DNA of 64,000 nt from Nocardia bovistercoris (GTDB lineage: Bacteria > Actinomycetota > Actinomycetes > Mycobacteriales > Mycobacteriaceae). Position numbers and translations under genes: made by a program. The stretch spans positions 735,995-799,994 of the forward strand of contig NZ_JADMLG010000001.1 in the NCBI RefSeq assembly GCF_015674855.1, read 5' to 3'. The notes under the pieces were generated by a model that had not been told where the DNA came from, made no database searches, and was given only the letters and a program-made list of their open reading frames with translations. This document shows, piece after piece, positions 43,496-53,386 of the stretch. How positions within the stretch are numbered: position 1 is the first letter of the stretch; the number at the start of each line of letters is the position of its first letter.

Positions 43496-45302
43496 GATAT
43501 CCGGTGTCGTTGGGCACCAAGTGGATTCGGCGAACCTCGACGCCGACCCGACCGTCGCGGTAGCGCAGGGTGAGCCGGTAGGTCACCGTGGTCGCCGCGG
43601 AATCGGCGGACATGATCTGCACGCCGGTGGAACTCACCGAACCCCAGAAGGATCGGTAGGCGTCGAGACCGCCGATCTCGTCCCGGTAGCGCGGGGTGAG
43701 TCTGTTCCACGCCGCCGACGTGTCGCCGGGGAGTTGGGCGTAGTGGGCGCGGACGTAGTCGCCGAGCGGATCGCCGACGGATTGCACGGTGGTCGGTGCG
43801 GTGGCGCGGGCGGAGTTCGCCGGGGAATGCGGTCCGAGTGGTGGTGCGGTCGCGCCTACGGTAGTCGGCGCGGTGCGTGGCACCTCGCCCGCGCCGGACG
43901 CAGACGCCGCATCGGAACTGGCTGCTGCGCCGGAAAGTGTTGTGGTCGAATCAGATTCGGAGTCGCCCGCGGTCACTCGGCCGATCACGACGCCAGCTAC
44001 GACGAGCAGCACGATCACCGCCGCGGCGACCATCGGCGCGACGCGTCGAGGCGCTGATCCTGACGCCTGCGCGCGTTCGGATGCCGCCGCACCGGTCCCA
44101 TCCGCGAACCGTCGTCCTCCCTGCCCGGCTCTCTCGCCCACCGAACCACTGCCGCCAGTCGAACCACCGGTGCCCGCCGAACCACCGGTGCCGGCCGGAC
44201 GGCCCGAGCCGACAGCAGTCGACCAGCTGTTGTCACCCCCGGTCGCGCGGGGTTCCGCAACACCGGCATCACCGATCTCCGGCATACCGTGGTTGGTGGC
44301 ACCGGTACCTCTGAGAGTGGTCGACCGACTGTGATCGGCTACCGAGGCATCGGGCCCCACCGGAACGGTTGGCATCGAGGCTCCACGACCCGACGGACCG
44401 ACGACGTCCGTCATCGGCGCGGTGTCGCCGTGGGACCGGAAGGGCAAGTGTTCTTGCGCGGCGGTATTGCGTTGGGTCGGAGCCTGTCTCGGATCGCCGA
44501 TGATTGCGGCGCGGGCCGCGGCGAGCAGTGCGCCCGCGGTGGAATAGCGCTCGGCCGGGTTCTTCGCCATGCCGAGAGCGACGACCGGATCGAAGGCGGG
44601 GGCCACGTTCGAGGTCGACGGGCGCGGCGGCAGGGCCGTGAGGTGTGCGACGACCTGGCGTTCGACGCTGTCACCGGGAAAAGGCTTGGCGCCGGTGAGG
44701 CATTGGTAGAGCACACAGGCCAAGGAGTAGACATCGCAGCGACCGTCGCAATCCCCGCGTTCGAAACGTTCGGGCGCCATATAGGCGAAGGTGCCGATGG
44801 TCGCGCCCTCGGTGGTCAACTCGGTGTCGCCCGCGCCGCGGGCGATGCCGAAATCGATGAGGTAGGCGAAGTTCTCCGGGGTGATGAGGATGTTGGACGG
44901 CTTGACGTCACGATGCACGAGCCCGGCCCGGTGCGCGGCGTCCAACGCCGAGGCGATCTGTTCGAGGTAGGCGATGGTGACCGTCGGACTCAACGGGCCA
45001 CGCGTCGCCAGGACCGCGGCGAGATCGGTGCCCTCGACCAGCCGCATGTCGAGGAACAGGCGACCATCGATCTCACCGAAGTCGTGAATCGGAATCACAT
45101 GCGGCTCGTTCAACCGAGCGGCGGCCTGCGCTTCCCGGCGGAACCGCTCGCGGAACACCCGATCGTGCGCCAAGTCCGCCGGGAGCACCTTGAGCGCGAC
45201 AATCCGATCCGTCACGGTGTCGTAGGCACGATGGACCTGCCCCATACCGCCCGACCCGAGCAGACCGAGCAGCCGATACCGGCCGAAGGGAGTCCCATCC
45301 AC
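43467..45302 (-). CDS. Membrane Ser/Thr protein kinase with extracellular NTF2-like domain
   Basis: The protein has 611 residues. The Hanks kinase domain is complete: GSGGMGQV (16-23), Lys38 (VALKVLP), HRDVKPSN (130-137), DFG (150-152), APE (176-178). A Gly/Ser/Thr-rich cytoplasmic linker of about 160 residues follows, then one membrane helix (about 430-450: VAAAVIVLLVVAGVVIG), a Thr/Ser/Pro-rich stalk, and an extracellular C-terminal domain of about 95 residues with an NTF2/SnoaL-like look (DYVRAHYAQLPGDTSAAWNR). The ligand is unknown. GTG 45302 follows AGGGG. Activation by cell-wall fragments, as in related kinases, is a guess. Confidence 0.92.
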   Translation of the reverse strand: MDGTPFGRYRLLGLLGSGGMGQVHRAYDTVTDRIVALKVLPADLAHDRVFRERFRREAQAAARLNEPHVIPIHDFGEIDGRLFLDMRLVEGTDLAAVLATRGPLSPTVTIAYLEQIASALDAAHRAGLVHRDVKPSNILITPENFAYLIDFGIARGAGDTELTTEGATIGTFAYMAPERFERGDCDGRCDVYSLACVLYQCLTGAKPFPGDSVERQVVAHLTALPPRPSTSNVAPAFDPVVALGMAKNPAERYSTAGALLAAARAAIIGDPRQAPTQRNTAAQEHLPFRSHGDTAPMTDVVGPSGRGASMPTVPVGPDASVADHSRSTTLRGTGATNHGMPEIGDAGVAEPRATGGDNSWSTAVGSGRPAGTGGSAGTGGSTGGSGSVGERAGQGGRRFADGTGAAASERAQASGSAPRRVAPMVAAAVIVLLVVAGVVIGRVTAGDSESDSTTTLSGAAASSDAASASGAGEVPRTAPTTVGATAPPLGPHSPANSARATAPTTVQSVGDPLGDYVRAHYAQLPGDTSAAWNRLTPRYRDEIGGLDAYRSFWGSVSSTGVQIMSADSAATTVTYRLTLRYRDGRVGVEVRRIHLVPNDTGYLIDRAELLA

Positions 45303-45485
45303 TCCGTACCCCTACCACATCCGCTCCGAACCCGCCCGTCCCGCAGGGATTCCAGTTACCGCCCGCGCCCACTTCAGAGTGTGCGGCGGGCATAGATGAG
45401 ACCACCTGCGGAACCAGAGCCCGGCGGACGCTTCGAGTGCGGGGCGAGAGTTCCCACCGAGGGCCGGGGCGACGAGGATCGACGC

Positions 45486-45998
45486 ATGCGCGATGAGACG
45501 GACGAGCTGACCTACACCGAAGTCGGGGCCACGGACGGGGACATGCCCGCCGGATATCACCGGTTCACGTTGCGGCGGCCGATCGGGCGCGGGCGGGCGC
45601 TGTTCGAGCGCGCGGGTGCGGAGATCATGGCGTACCGCATGCAGAAGGGCACCGGGATCTTCCATATCGCCGATACGCCAACGGCCGAGGTCGGCACCTC
45701 GCTCGCGGTGCGGCTCGGTGTCGGCCCGTTCGCTATCGAAGCGCCGTGTCGCGTGGTGTACCTCCTGCGCGAGACGAACCGGTTGGGATTCGCCTACGGG
45801 ACCCTGCCCGGCCACCCGGAGATCGGTGAGGAACTGTTCGCGGTCGAATACGACCCGACCGATGACACCGTATACGGCCTCGTCAAGGCATTCTCCCGGC
45901 CGGGCGCCTGGTACGTGCGTCTCGGCGGTCCCGCGGTCCGCCTCCTGCAGCGGATCATCGCGGGCCGCTACATCGCCGCCCTGCCCACGACCGCCTGA
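45486..45998 (+). CDS. DUF1990 family protein
   Basis: This 170-residue protein has the DUF1990 pattern (GYHRFTLRRPIGRGRALFER, then GFAYGTLPGHPEIGEELFAV and AFSRPGAWYVRLGGP). Function unknown; probably a cytoplasmic lipid-binding-like fold. ATG 45486 has GAGGATC 5 bases upstream. Downstream of it begins the long repeat array. Confidence 0.82.
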   Translation: MRDETDELTYTEVGATDGDMPAGYHRFTLRRPIGRGRALFERAGAEIMAYRMQKGTGIFHIADTPTAEVGTSLAVRLGVGPFAIEAPCRVVYLLRETNRLGFAYGTLPGHPEIGEELFAVEYDPTDDTVYGLVKAFSRPGAWYVRLGGPAVRLLQRIIAGRYIAALPTTA

Positions 45999-46152
45999 CC
46001 GCACGCCATTCCGTACAACCACAATCGAAGCCGCCGAGGACCGAGTAGTGCAACGACCACGGCCGCAGTCGAGTCGTGCGTTCACCACCGCACCGCTCCT
46101 CTTCGATCTCGACAAGGCGGGTCGTAGGCACATTCCCACGCGATACGCCCTT

Positions 46153-46982
<830 letters not shown>

Positions 46983-47156
46983 ACCGCTGACGCTGACCAT
47001 GCTCGAGGCCGCTCGTCTGACCTACCGCAACCCAGTGACAGAGTGTTTCGAATGGATCGACCTTCGAGGTCGTCCGCCGCGGGGCTCCGGCACGCGATCT
47101 GCGGTCTCTGTCGACGGTCCGTGTGCGGACGCGCGAAACAGCTTCGGTGCGCGCGA

Positions 47157-47825
47157 TCAGTGGCGGGAGTTCAACGGGATCGCGTGGTCGACGATGCGCT
47201 CGGCGCAATCGGCGAGCGAGAGGTCGCGGCGCTGCGCTTCGGCGCGCAGCCACTCGTAGCCGTCGGCGATGCCCGCTCCGCGATACGCGATGACCAGACC
47301 TGCGGCTTCGTGAATCAGCGTGCTGGTGGGCGGCGGCGCGGAGTTCGCCGCGACCAAGTGTTCGGCGATGAGGTCGGCGATCTGTTCGGCGACCGCGACC
47401 AGCGCGGGCGGCCACTCTCCGGCGGCATCGCGGTAGAGGTCGAGGGCGCCCAAGCGGATCGCGCCGGTGCGCAACGGTACGGCGAGCATGGCGCCGGAGG
47501 CCGACAATCGACGCATGGCGGTCGCGTAGGCGGGCCAGCGATCGATTCCGCGCAGGTCGGTCAACACGATCGGCATTCCCGCGGCGATGGTCTCGAACGC
47601 GGGCCCCTCCCCCGCCGTGGCCTGCGCGGACTCGACGCTCGCCGTCCACTCGTCGGTCGTCGCCCACGGCTGCGCGCCGAGATGAGGTTCATCGATGAGG
47701 ACGGCGGCGCGCTGGACAGGCAGCGCCTGCACGCTGGTTTCGCAGACTGCGAAGAGATCACCGCCGCCCAAGCGTAGGGCCGAGCGGACTCGCTCGGTGA
47801 CGAGTTCGAACTGTGCTACATCCAC
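47157..47825 (-). CDS. GAF and ANTAR-domain putative RNA-binding regulator
   Basis: This 222-residue protein has a GAF-like sensor domain (about 40-165; VQALPVQRAAVLIDEP to MLAVPLRTGAIRLGALDLY) and a C-terminal three-helix ANTAR-like domain (IHEAAGLVIAYRGAGIADGY, WLRAEAQRRDLSLADCAERI). ANTAR domains bind dual-hairpin RNA and antiterminate transcription. GTG 47825 has AGGTGG 6 bases upstream; the longer frame lacks a site. A broken copy of its 3' end lies inverted at 48061. No matching hairpin target was found nearby. Confidence 0.82.
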   Translation of the reverse strand: MDVAQFELVTERVRSALRLGGGDLFAVCETSVQALPVQRAAVLIDEPHLGAQPWATTDEWTASVESAQATAGEGPAFETIAAGMPIVLTDLRGIDRWPAYATAMRRLSASGAMLAVPLRTGAIRLGALDLYRDAAGEWPPALVAVAEQIADLIAEHLVAANSAPPPTSTLIHEAAGLVIAYRGAGIADGYEWLRAEAQRRDLSLADCAERIVDHAIPLNSRH

Positions 47826-48060
47826 CTGGAAACCACCTGCCCGACGACGGGAACCGCGATCGCTCGGAAATCGCCAGAATAGCGAAACCGACCGCCCCGC
47901 GCCTAGAGTCACGCATCCGGCATGTGGTCACGGCCTACGACTCGCGCACCACCGCGACGGGATCGCGCGACCGTGTCGGCGCACCAGACCGCGTTTCCGC
48001 CCGGTCGGCCCCGATCGAGATGGCCGTGCCTCTCGTATTCGGTTGCGACGGTTTAACATT

Positions 48061-48192
48061 CGAGCGGACGCCACCGACGGCTACGAATCAGCGCGCCCGA
48101 GGCACGGCGGCGCGACCTCTCGCTCGCCGATTACATCAAGCGCATCGTCGACCACGCAATCCCGTTGAACTCTCGCCAATTGATCGCGTGCG
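48061..48192 (+). pseudogene. Inverted, frameshifted fragment of the GAF-ANTAR gene
   Basis: This stretch matches the last 130 or so bases of the minus-strand ANTAR gene (47143-47280) read on the opposite strand. Shared runs include GACGGCTACGA, GCGACCTCTCGCTCGCCGAT, CGCATCGTCGACCACGC and ATCCCGTTGAACTC. One base is missing in the middle relative to the gene (after the GGCTACGA run), giving a frameshift, and the stop codon has been altered (CTGA to TTGA in another phase). The 5' part of the gene is absent. Confidence 0.75.
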
Positions 48193-48620
48193 CTCGGACG
48201 ATCTCGGCACGATGAGGTCAGCGGCGTCACTCAGTCGGCGGCACGACATCCCACACCCGCCCTGCCTCGATGGGCCCCGCGAACGCAACCGCTTTCGTGA
48301 TCGCGACCGGACCACCCAGTCCGGTCGACGGCCGCGAGTCGGGCGCGGCGCCGCCGCCACGCGCCGGTCGCGAATACCGTTCGTATCCTCGCGAATACCG
48401 TTCGTCCCAGGGGACGAGACGAAGCCCGCCCACCGACTCCACCGCTGTGGACTCGCGTGCCGTGCGATCGCACCGAGCCACTCCTCGCGACCAGGTCGCG
48501 GCCGGTCCCTGAGCTCGGCGCGATATCGCTGCTTCACGCACCACGCCACTTCCGCACCACGCAGCCTCTCGCAGCACCCGTGTCACGGCACCATGCGTCT
48601 CACGGCACAGGCACCACACG

Positions 48621-48659
48621 GCACACAGCACACAGCACACAGCACACAGCACACAGCAC
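48621..48659. repeat. Heptanucleotide tandem repeat (GCACACA)5
   Basis: Five exact copies of GCACACA (48621-48655) followed by a partial unit. It lies in the non-coding, degenerate region before the alkylsulfatase stop. Copy number is likely to vary between strains. Confidence 0.85.
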
Positions 48660-48684
48660 CACGCGTCTCACAGCGCCACGCGTC

Positions 48685-50586
48685 TCACGGCGTCACGATG
48701 GCGAAGTCCGGGTCGGGAGCGTCGAGGACGTTGACGAGGTCGGCGAGACTGAGCGGATCACCTTCGATTGCTATATCGCCCGCCGCGGCGGCCACTCCGA
48801 AATCGTCACCGCCCAAAAGCACTCGGACGAGGGTGGCGCGGGTGAGGGTGAATTCGGCGTCGGGATCGGGCAATTTCACGCCGTCGACGCGGGCGTGGTG
48901 GACGAGGACCCCGTTGCGCAGTTCGACGCGGTGCACGGTGTCCTCGTCCACGATGACCCAGTCGGTCACCGAATGGTGGTCCCACGCTTTCGGACCGTCG
49001 ATCCGCAGCGCGAGCGCGTCGAAGATCTGCTCGGTGGTGAGCGCCGTCAGCACGGTCGGCGCGTCGGGGGTGGTCGGGGTGCCGAAACGTCCGTAGCGGA
49101 GTTCGTAGGCGCCGCTGAGGTAGAAGTTGCGCCAGGTGGCGTTCTCGGCGCCGTATCCGAGTTGTTCGAAGGTGCTCGCCTGCAACAGTTTCGCTTCCTC
49201 GTTGCCCGGGTCGGCGAAGATGACGTAGTCGAGCACCTGGGCGACCCAGCGGTAGTCACCCGCGGTGTAGGACCGGCGCGCTTTGCGCAGCACCTCGTCG
49301 GCCCCGCCCATGAATTCCACATGGCGACGCGCGGATTCGACGGGCGGGTGCTCCCACAGGTGCGCCGGATTGCCGTCGAACCAGCCCAGGTAGCGCTGGT
49401 AGACGGCCTTCACGTTGTGGCTGACCGAACCGTAGTAACCGCGTGCGTGCCAAGCGTTCTCGATCGCGGGCGGCAGGGTCAGATGTTCGGCGATCTCCGC
49501 GCCGACCCAGCCCTGATTGAGCAGACGCAGGGTCTGATCGTGCAGGTAGCTGTACATATCGCGTTGTAGCGACAGGTATTCCACGACGCGCTCGGTGCCC
49601 CAGGTCGGCCAATGATGGGAGGCGAGGACGACATCGCAGTCGTGGGCGAACAGGTTGATCGCCTCGGTCAGATACTTCGCCCACAGTCTCGGGTCCCGCA
49701 CCGACGCACCGCGCAGGGTGAGCAGATTGTGCATGGTGTGCGTGGCGTTCTCGGCCGCGCACAGCGCACGGTGTTCCGGGAGGTGAATGTTCATCTCCGA
49801 GGGTGCTTCGGCGCCGGGCGTGATCTGGAAGACAAGGGATACGCCGTCGATGTGTTCGCGCTGACCGGTCCGGGTGATCTCGCGCGTCGGCGGTATGAGG
49901 GTGACGGTGCCCACCGAGGTCGTCTGCCCGAGTCCGGCCCCGACCTGGCCGAGGGGACCGCGCGGCAACACCGCGCCGTACATGTACGCGGCACGCCTGG
50001 CCATGGCGGTCCCGGCGTAGACGTTCTCGGTGACGGCGTGCTCGAGGAATCCGGCGGGCGCGAGCACCGGGCAACGGCCGGACTCGACCGCCTCGGCGGT
50101 GGTTACCCCGAGCGCACCGCCGAAATGGTCGACGTGGGAGTGGGTGTAGACGAGTCCGGTGACGGGTCGGTCACCGCGGTGCGCGCGATAGAGCGCGAGC
50201 GCGGCGGCGGCGGTCTCGACGGAGATCAGCGGATCGATCACGACGACCCCCGAATCCCCTTCCACGAGGGTCATATTCGACAGATCCAGGCCGCGGATCT
50301 GGTAGATGCCCTCGGTGACCTCGAACAATCCCTGGGCGCCGACCAGCCCGGATTGCCGCCACAGACCGGGATGCACTGAATCCGGGCAGCGGGCGCGCAG
50401 GAAGTCGTAGGAATCGTTGTCCCAGACCACGGTGCCGTCGGCGGTGGTGACCACCCCCGGTTCGAGGGCGGCGACGAATCCGCGGCGGGCGTCGGATTCG
50501 TCGGTGTCGTCCGCGAAGGGCAGATCGGCGGCGGCGCGCCGCTGCGCGGCGACGATGAGATCACTCGGGTCGGTCGCTGTGCTCAT
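48685..50586 (-). CDS. Alkyl sulfatase, SdsA1-type (MBL fold)
   Basis: This 633-residue enzyme family cleaves alkyl sulfate esters such as SDS to alcohol and sulfate. The N-terminal MBL domain has the binuclear zinc motif THSHVDHFGG (His149, His151, Asp153, His154) and further ligands at CAAENATHTMHN and LASHHWPTWG. The dimerisation helices (about 400-510) and a C-terminal SCP2-like domain (about 520-633) complete the standard three-domain layout. No signal peptide is seen. ATG 50586 has AGGAGG 7 bases upstream. Downstream region is degenerate. Confidence 0.93.
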   Translation of the reverse strand: MSTATDPSDLIVAAQRRAAADLPFADDTDESDARRGFVAALEPGVVTTADGTVVWDNDSYDFLRARCPDSVHPGLWRQSGLVGAQGLFEVTEGIYQIRGLDLSNMTLVEGDSGVVVIDPLISVETAAAALALYRAHRGDRPVTGLVYTHSHVDHFGGALGVTTAEAVESGRCPVLAPAGFLEHAVTENVYAGTAMARRAAYMYGAVLPRGPLGQVGAGLGQTTSVGTVTLIPPTREITRTGQREHIDGVSLVFQITPGAEAPSEMNIHLPEHRALCAAENATHTMHNLLTLRGASVRDPRLWAKYLTEAINLFAHDCDVVLASHHWPTWGTERVVEYLSLQRDMYSYLHDQTLRLLNQGWVGAEIAEHLTLPPAIENAWHARGYYGSVSHNVKAVYQRYLGWFDGNPAHLWEHPPVESARRHVEFMGGADEVLRKARRSYTAGDYRWVAQVLDYVIFADPGNEEAKLLQASTFEQLGYGAENATWRNFYLSGAYELRYGRFGTPTTPDAPTVLTALTTEQIFDALALRIDGPKAWDHHSVTDWVIVDEDTVHRVELRNGVLVHHARVDGVKLPDPDAEFTLTRATLVRVLLGGDDFGVAAAAGDIAIEGDPLSLADLVNVLDAPDPDFAIVTP

Positions 50587-50627
50587 ATCCCATCCTCCTG
50601 TACTCGGCCGAGACGTCCGGTGCGCCT

Positions 50628-50939
50628 TCAGAAATTCGGATTCGTGAAACCGACCAGCGCCGCCATGCCCGCGACGACCACCACCGCCGCCGCGGTGGTG
50701 GCGATGAGCGCGGATCGAGCGCCGCGCCGATCGCGCCGCAGGCGGCGATTGCGCACGAAACACAACAGTCCGAGGGCGATCATGGTGACCGCCGCGACGA
50801 GCGGGGTCAACACAGCCGCGCGCGTGTCGAGGACCACCGCGTGTTGCAGGAACAGCAGGCCGACGGCCACCGCGCCGATGGCGGTCCGCCGCCAGGACAG
50901 TGCGGTGCGCTGCGCGGCCAGCCCGGTGTCGGCGTTCAT
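50628..50939 (-). CDS. DUF202 membrane protein (second of a pair)
   Basis: This 103-residue protein has the DUF202 opening GLAAQRTALSWRRTAIGAVA and three membrane helices. Function unknown. Its ATG overlaps the stop of the first DUF202 gene (ATGA), so the two are translationally coupled and may form a heteromer. Confidence 0.85.
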   Translation of the reverse strand: MNADTGLAAQRTALSWRRTAIGAVAVGLLFLQHAVVLDTRAAVLTPLVAAVTMIALGLLCFVRNRRLRRDRRGARSALIATTAAAVVVVAGMAALVGFTNPNF

Positions 50940-51301
50940 CGCAGCAACACCGCCGCGCAGGCAAGTACCGCGACCACCGTGACACCCACCGACAGAATCG
51001 GGACCAGCAGCGTCCCCGGTAGCGACTCGCCGCTGTACATGGCCGCGCGCACGCGCCGCCAGTGCAGGTACGCGCCGACCGCGACGACGACCGCGAGCAC
51101 CAGGCAGCTCATCGAGACCGCCCGCCGCAGTCCCGCCATGTGGAAGGGCTGCACCAGGGTTTCGACGGCGACCCCGCCCGCGAGCAGACCGAGCGAGGTG
51201 CGCATCCACGCCAGGAAGGTGCGCTCGTTGGCGAGGGTGAAGCGGTAGTCGATGTCCTCTTCACCGTCGTCGGATTCGGCGCCGGGCGTCGGCAATGTCA
51301 T
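50936..51301 (-). CDS. DUF202 (YidH-like) membrane protein (first of a pair)
   Basis: This 121-residue protein begins with an acidic stretch, then the YidH-like motif DYRFTLANERTFLAWMRTSL and three membrane helices. It overlaps the second DUF202 gene by 4 bases. Pairs like this are common in actinomycetes. No biochemical function is established. Confidence 0.85.
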   Translation of the reverse strand: MTLPTPGAESDDGEEDIDYRFTLANERTFLAWMRTSLGLLAGGVAVETLVQPFHMAGLRRAVSMSCLVLAVVVAVGAYLHWRRVRAAMYSGESLPGTLLVPILSVGVTVVAVLACAAVLLR

Positions 51302-51598
51302 AGCGCCCCGGTTCCCGCCGCGGACCCCGACGCCGCGCCTCGACACCCACGTGATTCGCCCACTCGGCAGGATCGTTCCACATCGTGTGAACGATCCTGC
51401 GAATTCACGGAGACCTCCCCGGCCCTGGTCGGTGTCGTGGTCACGAGGCAAACAAACCGCTACGTCAGCCTAACCGGACGGTATGGGAGCGTCCATGATC
51501 GACGCCGTGTGATATCCACCCGATATTCGGCGCGCGACTCGGCGAGAACCCTTCGATCACAGCCGGATACGCCCTTGTGGCAACACTGGAAGGCGCCG

Positions 51599-52330
51599 TC
51601 ACAGCGCGGTCGCGTCCTGGAACGTCATGACGAGGCGGTCCACGGTCGAAGTCATCGGCACGCGGGTCGGCAGGCCGAGTGCGGCCAGTTCCTTCGCGAT
51701 CGGGTGGTCGCCGAGGCGCAGTTCGGCGCCACCGAGTCGCGCGCGCATTCCGGACGGCTCCATCTCCCACGTGGTGCACCGGGTCACGCCGTCGATATGG
51801 GAGTAGGCGTCGAAGGAGGTGCCCGCACCGCGCCTGCCGGGGGTGGCGAGGCCGGGCCGCACCGAGAAGTCCGCGATGAGCGATCCGTCGTGACTCAGCG
51901 TCCCGCGCCGCACCGGCGCCTCGTGGTCGGTCTGGAAGTCGGCGATGATCTTGGGAAATCCCCAGATCTCGCGACCGGCGGCGAGGGTGAATTCGCCGTC
52001 CACGGGCAGGTGATGGATGAATACGCCCGCTTTCCCGGTCGCGAGCGCACGCAGGTCGCGGAATCGGCCGCCGCCGGTCTCGGTGTGGTGGCGCACCATG
52101 AAGGACACGCCGAATTCGTTGTAGGGGCCGAGGTCGCCGTCGATGTAGTCGACGAACAGGATCGTGCACAGTGCCCGCTCGCGCGGCAGCCGCAGCACCC
52201 GCAGGCCCGAGTACTCGATGAGCCGCTGCGCGGCATCCGCGGGTACGCGATAGGACGCCATGAACGCCCGCGCGGACCTGATGCGCACCGGCATCTCGAC
52301 TTCCCGACCGAGGACGGTGTGCGTGCTCAT
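51599..52330 (-). CDS. Acetoacetate decarboxylase-superfamily protein
   Basis: This 243-residue protein has the ADC-fold core: FGVSFMVRHHTETGGG, GVFIHHLPVDGEFTLAAGRE and IWGFPKIIADF, where the Lys is at the position of the Schiff-base lysine. The Arg/Glu partners of classic ADC are not certain, so it may be an aldolase-dehydratase or another family branch. ATG 52330 has GGAGGG upstream. A perfect 7-bp inverted repeat just before the start suggests a repressor site. Confidence 0.82.
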   Translation of the reverse strand: MSTHTVLGREVEMPVRIRSARAFMASYRVPADAAQRLIEYSGLRVLRLPRERALCTILFVDYIDGDLGPYNEFGVSFMVRHHTETGGGRFRDLRALATGKAGVFIHHLPVDGEFTLAAGREIWGFPKIIADFQTDHEAPVRRGTLSHDGSLIADFSVRPGLATPGRRGAGTSFDAYSHIDGVTRCTTWEMEPSGMRARLGGAELRLGDHPIAKELAALGLPTRVPMTSTVDRLVMTFQDATAL

Positions 52331-52344
52331 CTCGACGAACCCTC

Positions 52345-52366
52345 CTGAAACTAGAACTTGTTTCAG
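52345..52366. promoter_or_regulatory. Inverted repeat CTGAAAC-8-GTTTCAG upstream of the ADC-like gene
   Basis: Perfect 7-base arms at 52345-52351 and 52360-52366 lie 15-36 bases before the ADC-like start, overlapping the ribosome-site region. The core AGAACTTGTTTC is of a kind recognised by TetR proteins. No regulator gene is adjacent. Confidence 0.5.
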
Positions 52367-52411
52367 AATACGAGGTCGGCGGACGCCGCGCCGGAATTCC
52401 GGACGGATCGC

Positions 52412-53335
52412 TCAGGCCCGAGGATGCGCCTGGTCGTGCACCGACTTGAGCCGTTCGATCGAGACGTGCGTGTAGAGCTGGGTGGTGGCCATGCTGGCGT
52501 GCCCGAGCAGTTCCTGCACCACCCGCAGGTCGGCGCCGCCTTCGAGCAGGTGGGTGGCCGCGCTGTGGCGAAGGCCGTGCGGCCCCAGATCGGGTGCGCC
52601 GGGAATGGCCGAGACGACCTCGTGCACCACGGTCCTGGCCTGGCGCTGGTCGAGTCTGCGGCCGCGCCTGCCCAACAGCAGCGCACGGCCCGACTCGGCG
52701 ACCGCGAAGGCAGGCCGCCCGAAGCGCAACCATCCGTCCACAGCCTCTTCGGCGGGCCCGCCGAAGGGCGCCGCGCGCTCCTTGTTGCCCTTGCCGAGCA
52801 CCCGAACCAGTCGCCGCTCCCGGTCCACGTCCTCGATATCGAGTCCGCACAGCTCCCCGACACGGATGCCGGTCGAGTACAGCAGTTCCACGATCAGTCG
52901 ATCCCGCAGCGCCATCGGATCCTGCTGCGACGCCCCCGACCGCGCCGCCTCCATCGCCTCGACCGCCTGCCCCGTACCGAGGACCGAGGGCAGCACGCGA
53001 TGCGAACTCGGCGAACCGAGCCTGCGGCCGGGGTCGACGGCGAGCCGACCGGTCTCGGTCAGCCACGCGGTGAAGGTCCGCGCCGAGGACGCGCGCCGCG
53101 CGACGGTGGTGCGCGCGGCCCCCTTCGCCGACTCCGCCGCCAACCACGACCGCAGCAAGGCCAGATCCAGTTCGCCGACCGCCGAATCCGACGAACGCGC
53201 GTACAGATGCCCGAGCAGCGACCGCGCGTCCCCGACATAGGCGCGCACGGTATGCGCCGATCGATTCCGCCCGAGCCGCAAATGCCGCCCGTATTCGTCC
53301 ACCAACGCACTCAAATCCTCGGGCAAATCCTGCAC
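52412..53335 (-). CDS. xerC: Tyrosine recombinase XerC
   Basis: This 307-residue site-specific recombinase resolves chromosome dimers at dif with XerD. All catalytic residues are present: Arg158 (STGIRVGEL), Lys182 (LGKGNKER), His253 and Arg256 ([12 protein letters not shown]), His279 (LGHAS), and nucleophile Tyr288 (TQLYTHV). Its place next to dprA and comM is the conserved actinobacterial one, which argues against a phage integrase. GTG 53335 is the start. Confidence 0.94.
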   Translation of the reverse strand: MQDLPEDLSALVDEYGRHLRLGRNRSAHTVRAYVGDARSLLGHLYARSSDSAVGELDLALLRSWLAAESAKGAARTTVARRASSARTFTAWLTETGRLAVDPGRRLGSPSSHRVLPSVLGTGQAVEAMEAARSGASQQDPMALRDRLIVELLYSTGIRVGELCGLDIEDVDRERRLVRVLGKGNKERAAPFGGPAEEAVDGWLRFGRPAFAVAESGRALLLGRRGRRLDQRQARTVVHEVVSAIPGAPDLGPHGLRHSAATHLLEGGADLRVVQELLGHASMATTQLYTHVSIERLKSVHDQAHPRA

Positions 53336-53386
53336 CCGACCACCGTCGCCGCGACCGGCGCGCCGCGCAAGCCGCCGCGCCGCCCC

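Larger units (their letters stand above)
47826..48684. other. 859-base degenerate region between ANTAR gene and sulfatase gene
   Basis: No intact gene is supported. The region contains the ANTAR fragment (48061-48192), two near copies of a 17-base sequence with GCGAATACCGTTCGT (about 48367 and 48388, offset 21 bases), and the heptamer array at 48621. Open frames in it lack ribosome sites and family features. It looks like decaying DNA. Confidence 0.5.

Noticed and set aside
52412-53335. The tyrosine recombinase as a phage or island integrase
   Set aside because: It is in the conserved position next to dprA-comM-yraN and has XerC length and motifs; no attachment repeats or phage genes were seen.
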